The position numbers were made by a program, and so were the translations under genes. Shown in pieces: positions 34,497 to 43,707 of a stretch of DNA of 64,000 nt. This DNA comes from Mesorhizobium japonicum MAFF 303099 (GTDB lineage Bacteria; Pseudomonadota; Alphaproteobacteria; Rhizobiales; Rhizobiaceae), in contig NC_002678.2 of NCBI RefSeq assembly GCF_000009625.1, positions 1,736,001 to 1,800,000 of the forward strand, given 5' to 3'. The notes under the pieces are model-generated. The model was given only the letters and a program-made list of their open reading frames with translations. It was not told where the DNA came from and did no database searches. Positions within the stretch are counted from its first letter, which is position 1; each line of letters begins with the position of its first letter.

Positions 34497-34898
34497 ATGA
34501 ATTTCGTCTCTGTCCGCATCATCACCTCGGATGTTCAGCGCCTCGTGCGCTTCTACGGCGAGATCACCGGCATGCCGGTGACGGTCTACACGGAGGACTT
34601 CGCGGAACTTGCGACACCTTCCTGCACGCTGGCGATCGGCAGCACGCGCACCTTGATGCTGTTCGGCGGCGACATCGCCCGGCCCGCCGACAACCACACG
34701 GCCATCCTTGAATTCCGCGTCGGCGACGTCGATGCCGAATTCATCAGGTTGTCGGACTTCATCAGGGATACGACCGTGCAGAAGCCGACCACCATGCCCT
34801 GGGGCAACCGCTCGCTGCTGTTCCGCGACCCCGACGGCAAAATGGTGAATTTCTTCACGCCGGTGACGGCGGAAGCGATCAGGAAGTTCGATAAGTAG
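34497..34898 (+). CDS. VOC (glyoxalase/bleomycin resistance) family protein
   Basis: 133 aa, ATG 34497 after AAGGAG. MNFVSVRIITSDVQRLVRFYGEITGM and NRSLLFRDPDGKMVNFFTPV are the two beta-alpha-beta-beta-beta modules. Metal and substrate unknown. Lies 97 bases after the sigma factor gene. Confidence 0.85.
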   Translation: MNFVSVRIITSDVQRLVRFYGEITGMPVTVYTEDFAELATPSCTLAIGSTRTLMLFGGDIARPADNHTAILEFRVGDVDAEFIRLSDFIRDTTVQKPTTMPWGNRSLLFRDPDGKMVNFFTPVTAEAIRKFDK

Positions 34899-34904
34899 CC
34901 GCCG

Positions 34905-35486
34905 CTACTTCTGGTTCCATTTGCGCACGACCGGCTCGCTGAGATCATGCTCGTAGCCGAGCACGCTGATGCTGGCCGTATCGAGCACGAACAGCGCGCC
35001 GCCTTCCGGCGGCAGGCCGAGCCAGCGGGCGGCGAGCACGCGCAGGAAATGCGCGCTGGAAAAGATCAGGATCGAGCCGCCGGCTTCGCGAAGCTGTCTG
35101 ATGATCCTGTCGGCGCGGGCACCGACATCGGCAGCCATCTCGCCTTGCGGGCAGCCGTCGCGAAACACGTTCCAGCCTGGCCGCTCGGCCAGGATGTCCT
35201 TGGTGGTGCGCCCCTCATAGGCGCCGTAGTCCCATTCCTGCAGATCGTCGTTTCTGACGCTTGTCGCGCCAAAGCCGGCCAGCACGCTAGTGTTGTAGGC
35301 GCGCTGCGAGGGGCTCGACCACACCGCCGAGAACGACAGGCCCTTGAGCCGCTCCGCCACGCCCCGCGCCGCGGCCTCGCCCGCCGGCGTCAGCGGCATG
35401 TCGGTGCGGCCGGTATGCTGCCCCGAAAGGCTCCACGCCGTCTCGCCATGCCGGACCAGATGGATTTGCGGTAGCACGCTGCTCAT
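34905..35486 (-). CDS. Cytoplasmic histidine phosphatase (phosphoglycerate-mutase-like)
   Basis: 193 aa from ATG 35486. Catalytic LVRHGETAWS; second His in FSSAHFLRVLAARWL; also SSPSQRAYNTS. No signal peptide. Phosphomonoesterase; substrate unknown. Confidence 0.85.
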   Translation of the reverse strand: MSSVLPQIHLVRHGETAWSLSGQHTGRTDMPLTPAGEAAARGVAERLKGLSFSAVWSSPSQRAYNTSVLAGFGATSVRNDDLQEWDYGAYEGRTTKDILAERPGWNVFRDGCPQGEMAADVGARADRIIRQLREAGGSILIFSSAHFLRVLAARWLGLPPEGGALFVLDTASISVLGYEHDLSEPVVRKWNQK

Positions 35487-35736
35487 GCGCTCGGCCTTTC
35501 GTTGATGTCGGGCCAAGCTTTAGCGGTCGGCGCAAGGGAGCGAAAGACCCGGCGACCGTGGCGGCACTCAAGCGCCGCTTCGCCACCTGCGTTTCGCAGC
35601 TTGGGTGGCGGCGGTCCTTGTGCATCACCGCTAGCTTACCAATCCGTAAGGTCCTTTGCCGACGAGTTTCACGAACCTGTCATGTCCACTCGCCTATCCT
35701 TGATCCATCGCGGGCTGCGAGACGAGGGACACTCCT

Positions 35737-37263
35737 ATGAAAACACTATCTCTGACGTTGGCTGCGGGCACGCTGACGGCGGCATTGGCTGGCGCGCTTT
35801 CCAGCGCCATCGCCGCACCCTACAAGCACGTCCTGCTCATCAGCGTCGACGGGCTTCATGCGCTCGATCTGGCAAACTATGTCGCCGCAAATCCGAAAAG
35901 CTCGCTCGCCGCGCTCGCCGATACCGGGATTTTCTATCCGAATGCGCTCGCCAGCGCCCCGTCCGACTCGTTTCCTGGCCTTGTGGCACAGGTCACCGGC
36001 GGCACACCCAAATCGACGGGCGTATTCTACGACGACAGCTACGACCGCACTTATTTCGCGCCGGCCTCGGATTGCAAGGGCGAGCCGGGCGCCGAGGTGG
36101 CTTTCGCCGAGAACATCGACGTCGATTCGACGCGCCTTGATGGTGGCGGCAAGCCAGGCGATTACCGCAGCCAGATCGACCCGGCAAAGCTGCCGATGAC
36201 GCTGATCAACGGCAAATGCTCGGTGGTCTATCCGCATGATTTCGTGCGGGTCAACAACGTCTTCGAAATCGTGAAAGCGCATGGCGGCCGCACGGCCTGG
36301 TCCGACAAGCACCCGGCCTATGAATGGCTGAACGGACCTTCGGGCAAAGGCGTCGACGACCTCTACGCATTGGAACAGGACAGCTTGATTCCCGGCACCA
36401 AGGTCAAGACGACGGGCAGCTTCAAGGCCGAGCGCGACTTCGATGAAGCGCGGGTCCAGGCGGTGATCAACGAGATCAAAGGCCTCGACAGCACCGGCTC
36501 GCATCCCGCCGCGGTTCCCACGCTTTTCGGCATGAATTTCCAGGCGGTGAGCGTGGGCCAGAAGCTTCCTAAGGCCGGTCCTGGCGATGAGGCTGGTCTG
36601 GTGGGCGGTTATCTGGATGCCAGCGGCACGCCTGGCAACGGTCTCGCCGGGCAGCTCGCCTATGTAGATGGCGCTGTCGGCGAACTGATGGCCGCACTCA
36701 AGGACAACAAACTCGCCAATTCGACCCTGATCATACTTGCCTCGAAGCATGGCCAGTCGCCCATCGACCCGGCGTCGTTCCAGCCACTGGACGACGATCC
36801 CTATACGAAGACACCGGGCTATGCCTTCCACATCGCCGACGACGCCGCGCTGATCTGGCTCAAACCGCAAGACAGGGTCAGAAACCTCGCGGCCGCGCAG
36901 GATTATCTCGAGAAATCGAGCAAGGCTGAAGGCATCGCCCAGATCCAGCCGCCGAATGCCCTTGCTCTCGCTTATCAGGATCCGGCCACCGACAGCCGTA
37001 CGCCGGACTTCATAGCCACGGTCAATCCGGGCGTGGTCTACACATCCGGCTCGAAGATTGCCGAGCACGGTGGCGCCAATGTGAACGATCGCAACGTGGC
37101 GCTTCTCATCAGCGGTCCTTCGCTCAAGCCGAGGTCGGTGCCAGCTCTGGTGCAGACGACGCAGGTAGCTCCCACGATCCTGCGGGCTCTTGGCTATGAC
37201 GCGAACGAACTCCAGGCTGTGAAGCTCGAAGGCACCCAGGAGCTGCCGGCGGCACCGTTCTAG
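35737..37263 (+). CDS. Exported alkaline-phosphatase-superfamily (phosphodiesterase-like) protein with altered metal site
   Basis: 508 aa. Signal peptide over residues 1-27. First metal Asp in HVLLISVDGLHALD; nucleophile probably Ser in SAPSDSFPG. The usual DxxGH is not seen where MNFQAVSVGQ occurs, and the usual DHGM is KHGQ (ILASKHGQSPID); a later EHGG is retained. Family hydrolyses phosphodiesters or pyrophosphates; catalytic competence of this copy is uncertain. Confidence 0.75.
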   Translation: MKTLSLTLAAGTLTAALAGALSSAIAAPYKHVLLISVDGLHALDLANYVAANPKSSLAALADTGIFYPNALASAPSDSFPGLVAQVTGGTPKSTGVFYDDSYDRTYFAPASDCKGEPGAEVAFAENIDVDSTRLDGGGKPGDYRSQIDPAKLPMTLINGKCSVVYPHDFVRVNNVFEIVKAHGGRTAWSDKHPAYEWLNGPSGKGVDDLYALEQDSLIPGTKVKTTGSFKAERDFDEARVQAVINEIKGLDSTGSHPAAVPTLFGMNFQAVSVGQKLPKAGPGDEAGLVGGYLDASGTPGNGLAGQLAYVDGAVGELMAALKDNKLANSTLIILASKHGQSPIDPASFQPLDDDPYTKTPGYAFHIADDAALIWLKPQDRVRNLAAAQDYLEKSSKAEGIAQIQPPNALALAYQDPATDSRTPDFIATVNPGVVYTSGSKIAEHGGANVNDRNVALLISGPSLKPRSVPALVQTTQVAPTILRALGYDANELQAVKLEGTQELPAAPF

Positions 37264-37267
37264 GCGT

Positions 37268-38221
37268 TCAGCTCCGCAGCAACAGCCTGACGGATTGGCT
37301 GACAGAATGCGCGATTTCGACCTCGCGGCGCTGACGCTTGCGTATTTGCGCCCGTTTGTTCGGCTTGTAGTCGGCTGGATCGCGTCGAACCTTCGCCAGG
37401 GGCAAGGCATACATCGTCCGACATATTGGCCTACCCCCGGATTCCACCCAAAAGCTGTCATAGTCCGCGGTGATGCGGCGGCGCAAAGCATAGTCCCTCG
37501 AAAAGACGTGGCCTGCGTTTGATGCCGCGACAAGGCCACGCAGTTTGAGTGAGGATGCCAAATTCTGGGCGACCAGGAGCAGCAGGGTTTTCGGTCGCAA
37601 ACCTTCCATGGCTTTGGTCAGTATCCGGGAATCCTCGAGACCTTGCGTACCGGTCGACATCGACTTCAGAGCGCCAATATAGAGAATCTCGCCACCGCCA
37701 CCGAGTTGTAGAAGCGACCGGTGCACAATCGCGAGCCCCATTTCGATGACGGGACGTCCTTCCAGGCGCAGGAGAAGGCGCCATTCCGCCTCTCGGTACA
37801 AACCTGCCTGGCCCGTCAGTTCTACCGTGACTTCACCGGCAACGGTCGACATTGCCAGGAGATGACGACCGCGCGTGTGGCTCTCGACCAAGGCGGCGTC
37901 AGTCAAAAGACGCCCCGCCGCGGTGTAGTGACCAATGACGGCGATCGAACGATGGATACGCATCAGATTGGCGGCGAGATACGGCCGAACCGGCTTCAGC
38001 GCAATGTCGGGATATTGGGCAAGGATTGCAGTGAACGGCTCAGCACCGAGGGCCGATCGAATGGCGGCGATATCGCGCCGGAACATCCACCGAAGCGCCG
38101 CCCATTTGCTTTCATGCACCCAATTGTTCAGCTTGTGCCGAAACTTGGAGGGCGACCGTTTTATTGGGCCTGTTGGCCGTAATGGCCGCGGAGCGCCGAT
38201 GGCAATCATCATTTGCTGCAT
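37268..38221 (-). CDS. DUF535 (VirK/YbjX-like) family protein
   Basis: 317 aa. DUF535 pattern: HYTAAGRLLTDAALVESHTRG, then LYREAEWRLLLRLEGRPVIEMGLAI, and DYDSFWVESGG near the C-terminus. Related enterobacterial proteins are linked to envelope stress and peptide resistance; no mechanism known. Convergent with the preceding phosphodiesterase-like gene (stops five bases apart). Confidence 0.8.
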   Translation of the reverse strand: MQQMMIAIGAPRPLRPTGPIKRSPSKFRHKLNNWVHESKWAALRWMFRRDIAAIRSALGAEPFTAILAQYPDIALKPVRPYLAANLMRIHRSIAVIGHYTAAGRLLTDAALVESHTRGRHLLAMSTVAGEVTVELTGQAGLYREAEWRLLLRLEGRPVIEMGLAIVHRSLLQLGGGGEILYIGALKSMSTGTQGLEDSRILTKAMEGLRPKTLLLLVAQNLASSLKLRGLVAASNAGHVFSRDYALRRRITADYDSFWVESGGRPICRTMYALPLAKVRRDPADYKPNKRAQIRKRQRREVEIAHSVSQSVRLLLRS

Positions 38222-38569
38222 TCTCGGTGGGACGTGTCAGTCAAAGGCAACTGATGATCTCAATGTTGGATGTCGCAACTTACGGCCACCTCGCCGCGGA
38301 TATACGAATTCGTAAGGGAGCCATTAAGGTCGACCTGCTCGCGCATGTCTTCGACGCGAGGTTCTGCTCTTCGTCGCAATCACCCCGGTTGCGGCGCAAC
38401 CGAGCCAAGGCCAACACCGGAAGATCGCCATGGCGCGCGCCCTCGCCTGGCCCTGATCCACATGATGCTGGCCCTGTGAGCAGACCGGCGGCGCAACTAT
38501 ATCAGGAGGAGCCACCAAGGCTCCCGCCACCCCCAAGGGCGCCAGCCCTGCACAACAGGTCAGATCATC
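38222..38569. other. Intergenic region between DUF535 and uspA-like genes
   Basis: No convincing gene. Contains a hairpin CGGTTGC-GGC-GCAACCG at 38386-38402 (no U-tract) and, near 38236, TCAGT...ACTGA. The right end provides the promoter and ribosome site (AGGAGGAG near 38507) upstream of UspA. Confidence 0.5.
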
Positions 38570-39019
38570 ATGTACAAACATCTGCTCATCGCCACCGACG
38601 GATCGGAACTGGCCGACAAGGGCGTTGCCCATGGCCTCACATTGGCAAAAGGCATCGGCGCCGCCGTCACCTTCGTCACGGTCTCGGAACCGTTCCCCAT
38701 CTTTGCCTGGGGCGGCGCCATGGCCGGTTATGCGGCGGGCGACGAACTGGCCGTCTACCAGGAAGAGGCGCGCAAATATGGCAAGGAGGTTCTGGCCAAG
38801 TGCAAGGCCTCGTCCGACGCAGCCGGCGTGCCCGCCAAGCTTGTGCACGTCGAGGACAAACGGCCCGCCGAAGCGATCCTGGAACTGTCGCAGGCGCAGG
38901 GCTGCGACCTGATCGTGATGGCCTCGCATGGCCGCCGCGGACTGGGCAAGCTGCTTCTCGGCAGCCAGACGGCCGAAGTGCTGTCCTATACCGCAATCCC
39001 GGTGCTGGTCGTTCGCTAA
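38570..39019 (+). CDS. Universal stress protein UspA family
   Basis: 149 aa, single domain. YKHLLIATDGSELADKG at the start and the ATP-binding GRRGLGKLLLGSQT near the end, followed by IPVLVVR. Cytoplasmic stress or energy-status protein. An acetyltransferase gene lies 122 bases downstream. Confidence 0.9.
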   Translation: MYKHLLIATDGSELADKGVAHGLTLAKGIGAAVTFVTVSEPFPIFAWGGAMAGYAAGDELAVYQEEARKYGKEVLAKCKASSDAAGVPAKLVHVEDKRPAEAILELSQAQGCDLIVMASHGRRGLGKLLLGSQTAEVLSYTAIPVLVVR

Positions 39020-39141
39020 GGTGTGACCCCGAGAGCTGGAACCGGCTTTCGGAATCATGCTCAAGTAGACAGCCGGGGGCGCATCCCGGCGCGGACGTCA
39101 GGCGCCAAGATTCGTTCGACCGCGCCGGAGGAAAACAACGA

Positions 39142-39699
39142 ATGGCGCATGAGGGCCGCACAAGGACAATTGCTGCGAGAACGTCGGAATCGGCGGCCAT
39201 GCTGGCGGACGTCAAGCGGGCGATGGCGATCACTGCCCGTCTCAACCGCTTGACGTTTAACGACGCGGACGAAGTCCGCTTCCTGTTCGGCGAGCTGATC
39301 GGCAGACAAGTGGACGGCAGCTTCCTGCTGATCCCGCCCTTCTACGCGACTGGCGGCGCCGGGACCCGAGTAGGGCGCAATGTCTTCATCAATCAGAACT
39401 GCACTTTTTATGATCTTGGCGGGCTCGACATTGCCGACGATGTGCTGATCGGGCCGAATGTCAGCCTGATCACGTCAGGCCATCCGCTCGAACCGTCGCG
39501 GCGCCGCGCCTTCACCACCGCGAGGCCGATCGTCATCGAACGCAACGTCTGGATCGCCGCCGGCGCTACGGTGATCGGCGGCGTGACGGTCGGCGAAAAC
39601 GCCGTCGTCGCGGCAGGCTCGGTGGTCACGAAAGACGTTCCCGCGAACACGCTTGTCGGCGGAAACCCGGCGCGGGTTATCCGGTCCATTGCCGAGTGA
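39142..39699 (+). CDS. Sugar O-acetyltransferase (NodL/LacA/Maa type, hexapeptide repeats)
   Basis: 185 aa from ATG 39142 after GGAGGAAAA; upstream open frame lacks coding character. Left-handed beta-helix: NVFINQNCTFYDLGGLDIADDV, catalytic His in LITSGHPLEP, NVWIAAGATVIGGVTVGENAVV. Acetylates a sugar from acetyl-CoA. NodL in rhizobia is a member, but no nod genes are near, so a housekeeping role is likelier. Confidence 0.88.
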   Translation: MAHEGRTRTIAARTSESAAMLADVKRAMAITARLNRLTFNDADEVRFLFGELIGRQVDGSFLLIPPFYATGGAGTRVGRNVFINQNCTFYDLGGLDIADDVLIGPNVSLITSGHPLEPSRRRAFTTARPIVIERNVWIAAGATVIGGVTVGENAVVAAGSVVTKDVPANTLVGGNPARVIRSIAE

Positions 39700-39707
39700 G
39701 GCCAACC

Positions 39708-40475
39708 TCACCGCAGCGCCTCCAGCGCGAGATACACTCCCAGCGCCAGCAACCCCGCAAAAAACACCCTTCGAAAAGTCTCGACGCTCATCGCCTGCCG
39801 CAGCGCTTGGCCGATGAACATGCCGGCCAGCGCTGGCAGCAGCGCCAGGATCGAGCCTGTCAGCTGCGCCGTCGGCGATGCCAGCGCGCCCGTCCTGAAC
39901 AGGCCGATGGCAAGGGCCGCCGTCGAGACGGTGAAGGAGAGGCCGAGCGCCTGGATGAGATCTTCCTTCTCCAGCCGCAGCGATTGCAGATAAGGCACCG
40001 CCGGGATGACGAAGACGCCGGTGGCGCCGGTGACCAGCCCTGTCGCCACGCCGACCAGCGGTGACATCAAGGCCTCGTGGCGCGCCGGCGTGGTGAAGCT
40101 GAGCTTGAACAGGCCAAAGATGGCGTAAAGCACCAGCGCCGCCCCAAGCCCCACAGAGGCCGCGCCCGCATGCGCGCCTGTGAGCACCCCTGCCCCCGCG
40201 ACGGCGCCCAGCATGATGCCGGCCATCATCGTCCACAGCCGCCTGCACAGGCCGGCGAAGGCGGGGCCGGTGAACAACTGCCAGAGATTGGTGACCAGCG
40301 ACGGGATCAGAAGCAAGGCGGCGGCCTCGGCCGGCGGCATCGTCACCGCCAGCAGGCCCATCGCCACGGTCGGCAGGCCCATGCCGGCGACCCCCTTGAC
40401 GAAACCGGCGGCGAGGAAGACCGCGCCGATCCAGGCGATGGAGCCGGCGCTCAGCATGCCCACGGGATCAATCAT
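39708..40475 (-). CDS. TauE/SafE-family permease
   Basis: 255 aa from ATG 40475. Eight hydrophobic segments, family phrases GFVKGVAGMGLPTVAMGLL and GLVTGATGVFVIPAVPYLQSL. Probable sulfite or organosulfonate exporter. Its start overlaps the end of a small minus-strand gene, suggesting coupling. Confidence 0.85.
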   Translation of the reverse strand: MIDPVGMLSAGSIAWIGAVFLAAGFVKGVAGMGLPTVAMGLLAVTMPPAEAAALLLIPSLVTNLWQLFTGPAFAGLCRRLWTMMAGIMLGAVAGAGVLTGAHAGAASVGLGAALVLYAIFGLFKLSFTTPARHEALMSPLVGVATGLVTGATGVFVIPAVPYLQSLRLEKEDLIQALGLSFTVSTAALAIGLFRTGALASPTAQLTGSILALLPALAGMFIGQALRQAMSVETFRRVFFAGLLALGVYLALEALR

Positions 40476-40662
40476 GCAGCAGCATGTCAGCGGCATCGGC
40501 ATCCGGTTTTGCCGGCACGGCATTGTGGCTGGCGGGAACAGTCGTCGTGCATCCGCGCGGGCCAGGCTGTGCCTGCGCCATGGCAAGCGAGGCCACGGCG
40601 ACCGCCAGCACGATCGACATGCCTTCAAGAATACCGAGCCGGCCCGTCGCCTTTTCGCTCAT
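40468..40662 (-). CDS. Small membrane or exported protein coupled to the TauE/SafE gene
   Basis: 64 aa from ATG 40662 (MSEKATGRLGILEGMSIVLAV...). One hydrophobic segment (about 14-28), then a Pro/Ala-rich tail with one Cys. It overlaps the permease start by 8 bases and lies divergent from the LysR gene at 40788. Not recognised. Confidence 0.5.
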   Translation of the reverse strand: MSEKATGRLGILEGMSIVLAVAVASLAMAQAQPGPRGCTTTVPASHNAVPAKPDADAADMLLHD

Positions 40663-40787
40663 CGCAAATCTCCATCGCAAAAGATTTGACGGACATCGGG
40701 CCCGCGCACAATGTGGAAGTTGCGCTGTCAGCCTTCGTCCAGGCCGAAGGCTGAAGCCAACGCCATGCACCTCGCAGGGAGCAAGAA

Positions 40788-41715
40788 ATGCGCTTCGATC
40801 TCACCGATCTCCGGCTGTTCCTGCTGGTGGCCGAGCGCGGCAGCATCACCCACGGCGCCGAGCTTGCCGGGCTGGCGCTGGCCTCGGCGAGCGCCCGCAT
40901 CAAAGGCATGGAGGAGCGGCTCGGCGCGCCGCTGCTGGAACGCCGCCGCCGCGGCGTGGTGCCGACGGCGGCCGGCCAGGCGCTGCTGCATCATGCGCGC
41001 GCCGTGCAGAACCAGATCGAGGCGATGGCCGGCGACCTCCGCGCCTATGCCGGCGGCCTGCGCGCCCGTGTCCGGCTGATGGCCAACACCGCCGCCACGG
41101 CCGAGCTTTTGCGTGACATCCTGCCGGCCTTCCTCGTCGCGCATCCCGGCATCGACATTGATTTGGACGAGCGCCCCAGCCACGAGATCGCCGAGGCGGT
41201 GGCGAGCGGTGCGGCCGATCTCGGCATCGCCGCGACCTGGGCCGGCCTCTCGCATCTCGAACAGAAACCGTTCTTCATCGACCGGCTGGTGGTGATCCTC
41301 GCGCGGAACTGGCCGGGGCTTGCCGGCCGGCATAGCGCCAGCCTCGCCGACATGCTGGGCGAATCCTTTGTTGGCCTCAGCCTCGGCCACGCCCTGCAGG
41401 AGCACATCAACCGCCAGGCCGCACGCCTGGGCCGCCATCTGCACATCCGCATCCGCGTGCCCGGCCTCGACAATGTCTGCCGGCTGGTCGCGCAAGGCGC
41501 CGGCATCGCCATCGTGCCGGAGAGTGCGGCGCCGCTCGCCCCGCACATTGCGCAGCTTGCGGCTCAGCGACGACTGGGCCACGCGGCAGCTCAATTTGTG
41601 CGCCCGCAGCTTCGACGAGTTGACACCGCAGGCAAAGCTGCTGGCCGCGGCCCTGGCCGGAGCCGAAACGGGTGGCCTGCCGGGCCGTTACCAGGGCAAC
41701 GGACCCTCATCATAG
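40788..41715 (+). pseudogene. LysR-family regulator with a frameshift near its 3' end
   Basis: The HTH (LRLFLLVAERGSITHGAELAGLALASASARIKGME) and most of the effector domain are intact to about 41550 (GAGIAIVPESAAPLAPHIAQL). The frame then reads RRLGHAAAQF and runs antisense through the SDR gene to 41981, unlike any LysR. In the next frame, from about 41556, the expected LysR ending appears (LRLSDDWATRQLNLCARSFDEL...) and stops at 41715. One indel in 41540-41570 explains both. Mutation or sequencing error cannot be told apart. Confidence 0.75.
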
Positions 41716-42416
41716 AAATAGCCGCCGGTCGGACCGTTTTTGTCCAGGGTCGCCAGGCGAACAATGATCTCGGCCGCCTGCCCCACGGTGCGGTAGCCGC
41801 TGTGTCCGTTGAAGTCCGTCGCGGTATAGCCGGGATCGGCCGAATTGACCTTAATACCCGCTGCGGCAAACTCCTTCGAGAAGGCAACGGTGGCGGCGTT
41901 GAGCGCCGTCTTGGAGCTGTTGTAGCCAAGGATATTGATCGCATAGAACTCACTGGCCGGATCGGTCAACCCGCCGAGTGACCCCAGCCCGCTGGAAACC
42001 ATCACCACATTGGCGCACGGGGCGGCCTTGAGCAGCGGCAGGAAGGCCTGCGTGGTGCGGATCGGGCCGAACACGTTGACCTCGTAGACATCCTTGATGA
42101 TGGCTATGGGCTCTTCACTGGGAGCGAGCATGGAGCCCAGGATGCCGGCATTGTTGACGAGCGCATCGAGGCGTCCGTCCTCCTCAAAAACGCGCAGGGC
42201 GGCGGCCTCGACGCTGGCGTCGCTGGCGACGTCGATCTCCAGCATGCGCACATCAAGGCCCTTTTGCCTGAGCTCGGCCGCCGCAGCTTCGCCGCGTTCC
42301 CTGTCGCGGCTGCCCAGCCAAATCCTATAGCCCGCTTCGCCCAGCCGGCGCGCGGTTTCGTAGCCTATGCTCTTGTTGGCACCGGTCACCAATGCGGTCT
42401 TGTCTGTCATGTCCAT
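41688..42416 (-). CDS. Short-chain dehydrogenase/reductase
   Basis: 242 aa. TALVTGANKSIGYETARRL cofactor loop, VNNAGIL, catalytic Ser in MVSSGLGSL and Tyr/Lys in GYNSSKTAL. Divergent from the AraC-type gene at 42555, a frequent pairing in which the regulator responds to an aldehyde or ketone stress signal. Its 3' end overlaps the frameshifted LysR tail by 28 bases. Confidence 0.88.
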   Translation of the reverse strand: MDMTDKTALVTGANKSIGYETARRLGEAGYRIWLGSRDRERGEAAAAELRQKGLDVRMLEIDVASDASVEAAALRVFEEDGRLDALVNNAGILGSMLAPSEEPIAIIKDVYEVNVFGPIRTTQAFLPLLKAAPCANVVMVSSGLGSLGGLTDPASEFYAINILGYNSSKTALNAATVAFSKEFAAAGIKVNSADPGYTATDFNGHSGYRTVGQAAEIIVRLATLDKNGPTGGYFYDEGPLPW

Positions 42417-42554
42417 CTCCAGTTTGATCTGTGGTTGGTCTGCGGCAGAGATGGGGCGGACCGCTGGCAGCTGCGTGCCGAAAACTGGTGAGTTCTTGCC
42501 TATTCCTGCCGGGAGCTTGATTGCCGGCGGCGCCGATGCGATCTACAGGCTGTG

Positions 42555-43448
42555 ATGAAATCGCTCGACAACCTCAAAGCGCTGGTGATGCGCCATGCGC
42601 GCGGCCGGCTGACCGAAACCGGCATCCCCCGCGTCGCCATCATGAAGGGCGAGGCGACGACCGGGCCGTTGCTGGGGCTCTACGACCCAAGGCTTTGCCT
42701 GGTCCTGCAGGGCGCCAAATCCGTCATGATCGGCGATCAGCTGCTGCATTACGACGCCGGCCGCTACTTCATTGCCGCGGTCGAAGTGCCGGCCGTCGGC
42801 AGGGTTTTGCAGGCCAGCCCACAGCATCCCTACCTCTCCGTCAGCCTGGCCTTCGACACCACGCTCATCGCCTCGCTGCTGCTCGACATGCCGCCCGTTG
42901 CCGAGGCGCCGATCGGCCATGGCTTTGCCGTCAGCCGGGCCGACGAGGCGCTGGTCGATGCGTGGCTGCGCATGATTGAGCTCATCGATCATCCGGCCGA
43001 AATCCCAGTGCTGGCGCCCTTGCTCGAACGCGAAATCCTCTTTCGGCTGCTGCAAGGTCCGCAAGGCGCCATGCTGCGCCAGATTGCCGGCGCCGATAGC
43101 CGCCTGTCGCAGATTCGCCGCGCGCTGGCCTGGATCCGCGACCACTATGCGGAGCCGTTCCGCGTCGAGGATCTTGCCCGCATGGCCGGCATGAGCGCCT
43201 CGGTGTTCCACCGCCACTTCAAGGCGGTCACGGCGATGACGCCGATCCAGTACCAGAAGCGCATCCGCCTCAACGAAGCGCGCCGCCGCCTGCTCGCCAC
43301 GTCGGGCGATGCGGCCGGCGTCGCCTTCTCCGTCGGCTATGAAAGCGCTTCCCAGTTCTCCCGCGAATATGCCCGCCTCTTCGGCGCACCGCCGGTGCGC
43401 GATGTCGGCCGCCTGCGCGCCACGCCGGTGCCCACCGAGCTCGCCTGA
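42555..43448 (+). CDS. AraC-family regulator with AraC_N (cupin-like) domain
   Basis: 297 aa from ATG 42555 (GTG 42552 adjacent). N-terminal AraC_N domain (LYDPRLCLVLQGAKSVMIGD) and a C-terminal pair of HTHs (FRVEDLARMAGMSASVFHRHFKAVTAMTPIQYQKRIRL, then GVAFSVGYESASQFSREYARLFG). Probably controls the divergent SDR gene. Confidence 0.9.
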   Translation: MKSLDNLKALVMRHARGRLTETGIPRVAIMKGEATTGPLLGLYDPRLCLVLQGAKSVMIGDQLLHYDAGRYFIAAVEVPAVGRVLQASPQHPYLSVSLAFDTTLIASLLLDMPPVAEAPIGHGFAVSRADEALVDAWLRMIELIDHPAEIPVLAPLLEREILFRLLQGPQGAMLRQIAGADSRLSQIRRALAWIRDHYAEPFRVEDLARMAGMSASVFHRHFKAVTAMTPIQYQKRIRLNEARRRLLATSGDAAGVAFSVGYESASQFSREYARLFGAPPVRDVGRLRATPVPTELA

Positions 43449-43707
43449 TCCCCTTGAATTCGAAGATGCAAGAGCAAGGCGGGAAGACCACGCCTTGCCA
43501 GCCCGTGCGCCGCGCCCTCGAGCGGCCCGTGCGTCGGCTTCGACCGATCTACCACCAGGCGCTTGATCCCACCTGCCTGAATGGAGAAGAGATGGTCATA
43601 GCCCAGAGGCGATACGGGTCTTGCTGTTGTTAAAAATTTCCCATATTGTCTTTTCACATAAGAAAGAAAATGGCGTCTATTTCTCTCATTTGTGAAAGAC
43701 GGGCACT

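Noticed and set aside
35746..37539. 597-codon minus-strand frame over the phosphodiesterase-like gene
   Set aside because: The plus-strand gene has a signal peptide and metal-site motifs.
39142..39699. Acetyltransferase considered as NodL
   Set aside because: Same superfamily, but no nodulation genes or nod box nearby; general sugar O-acetyltransferase is safer.
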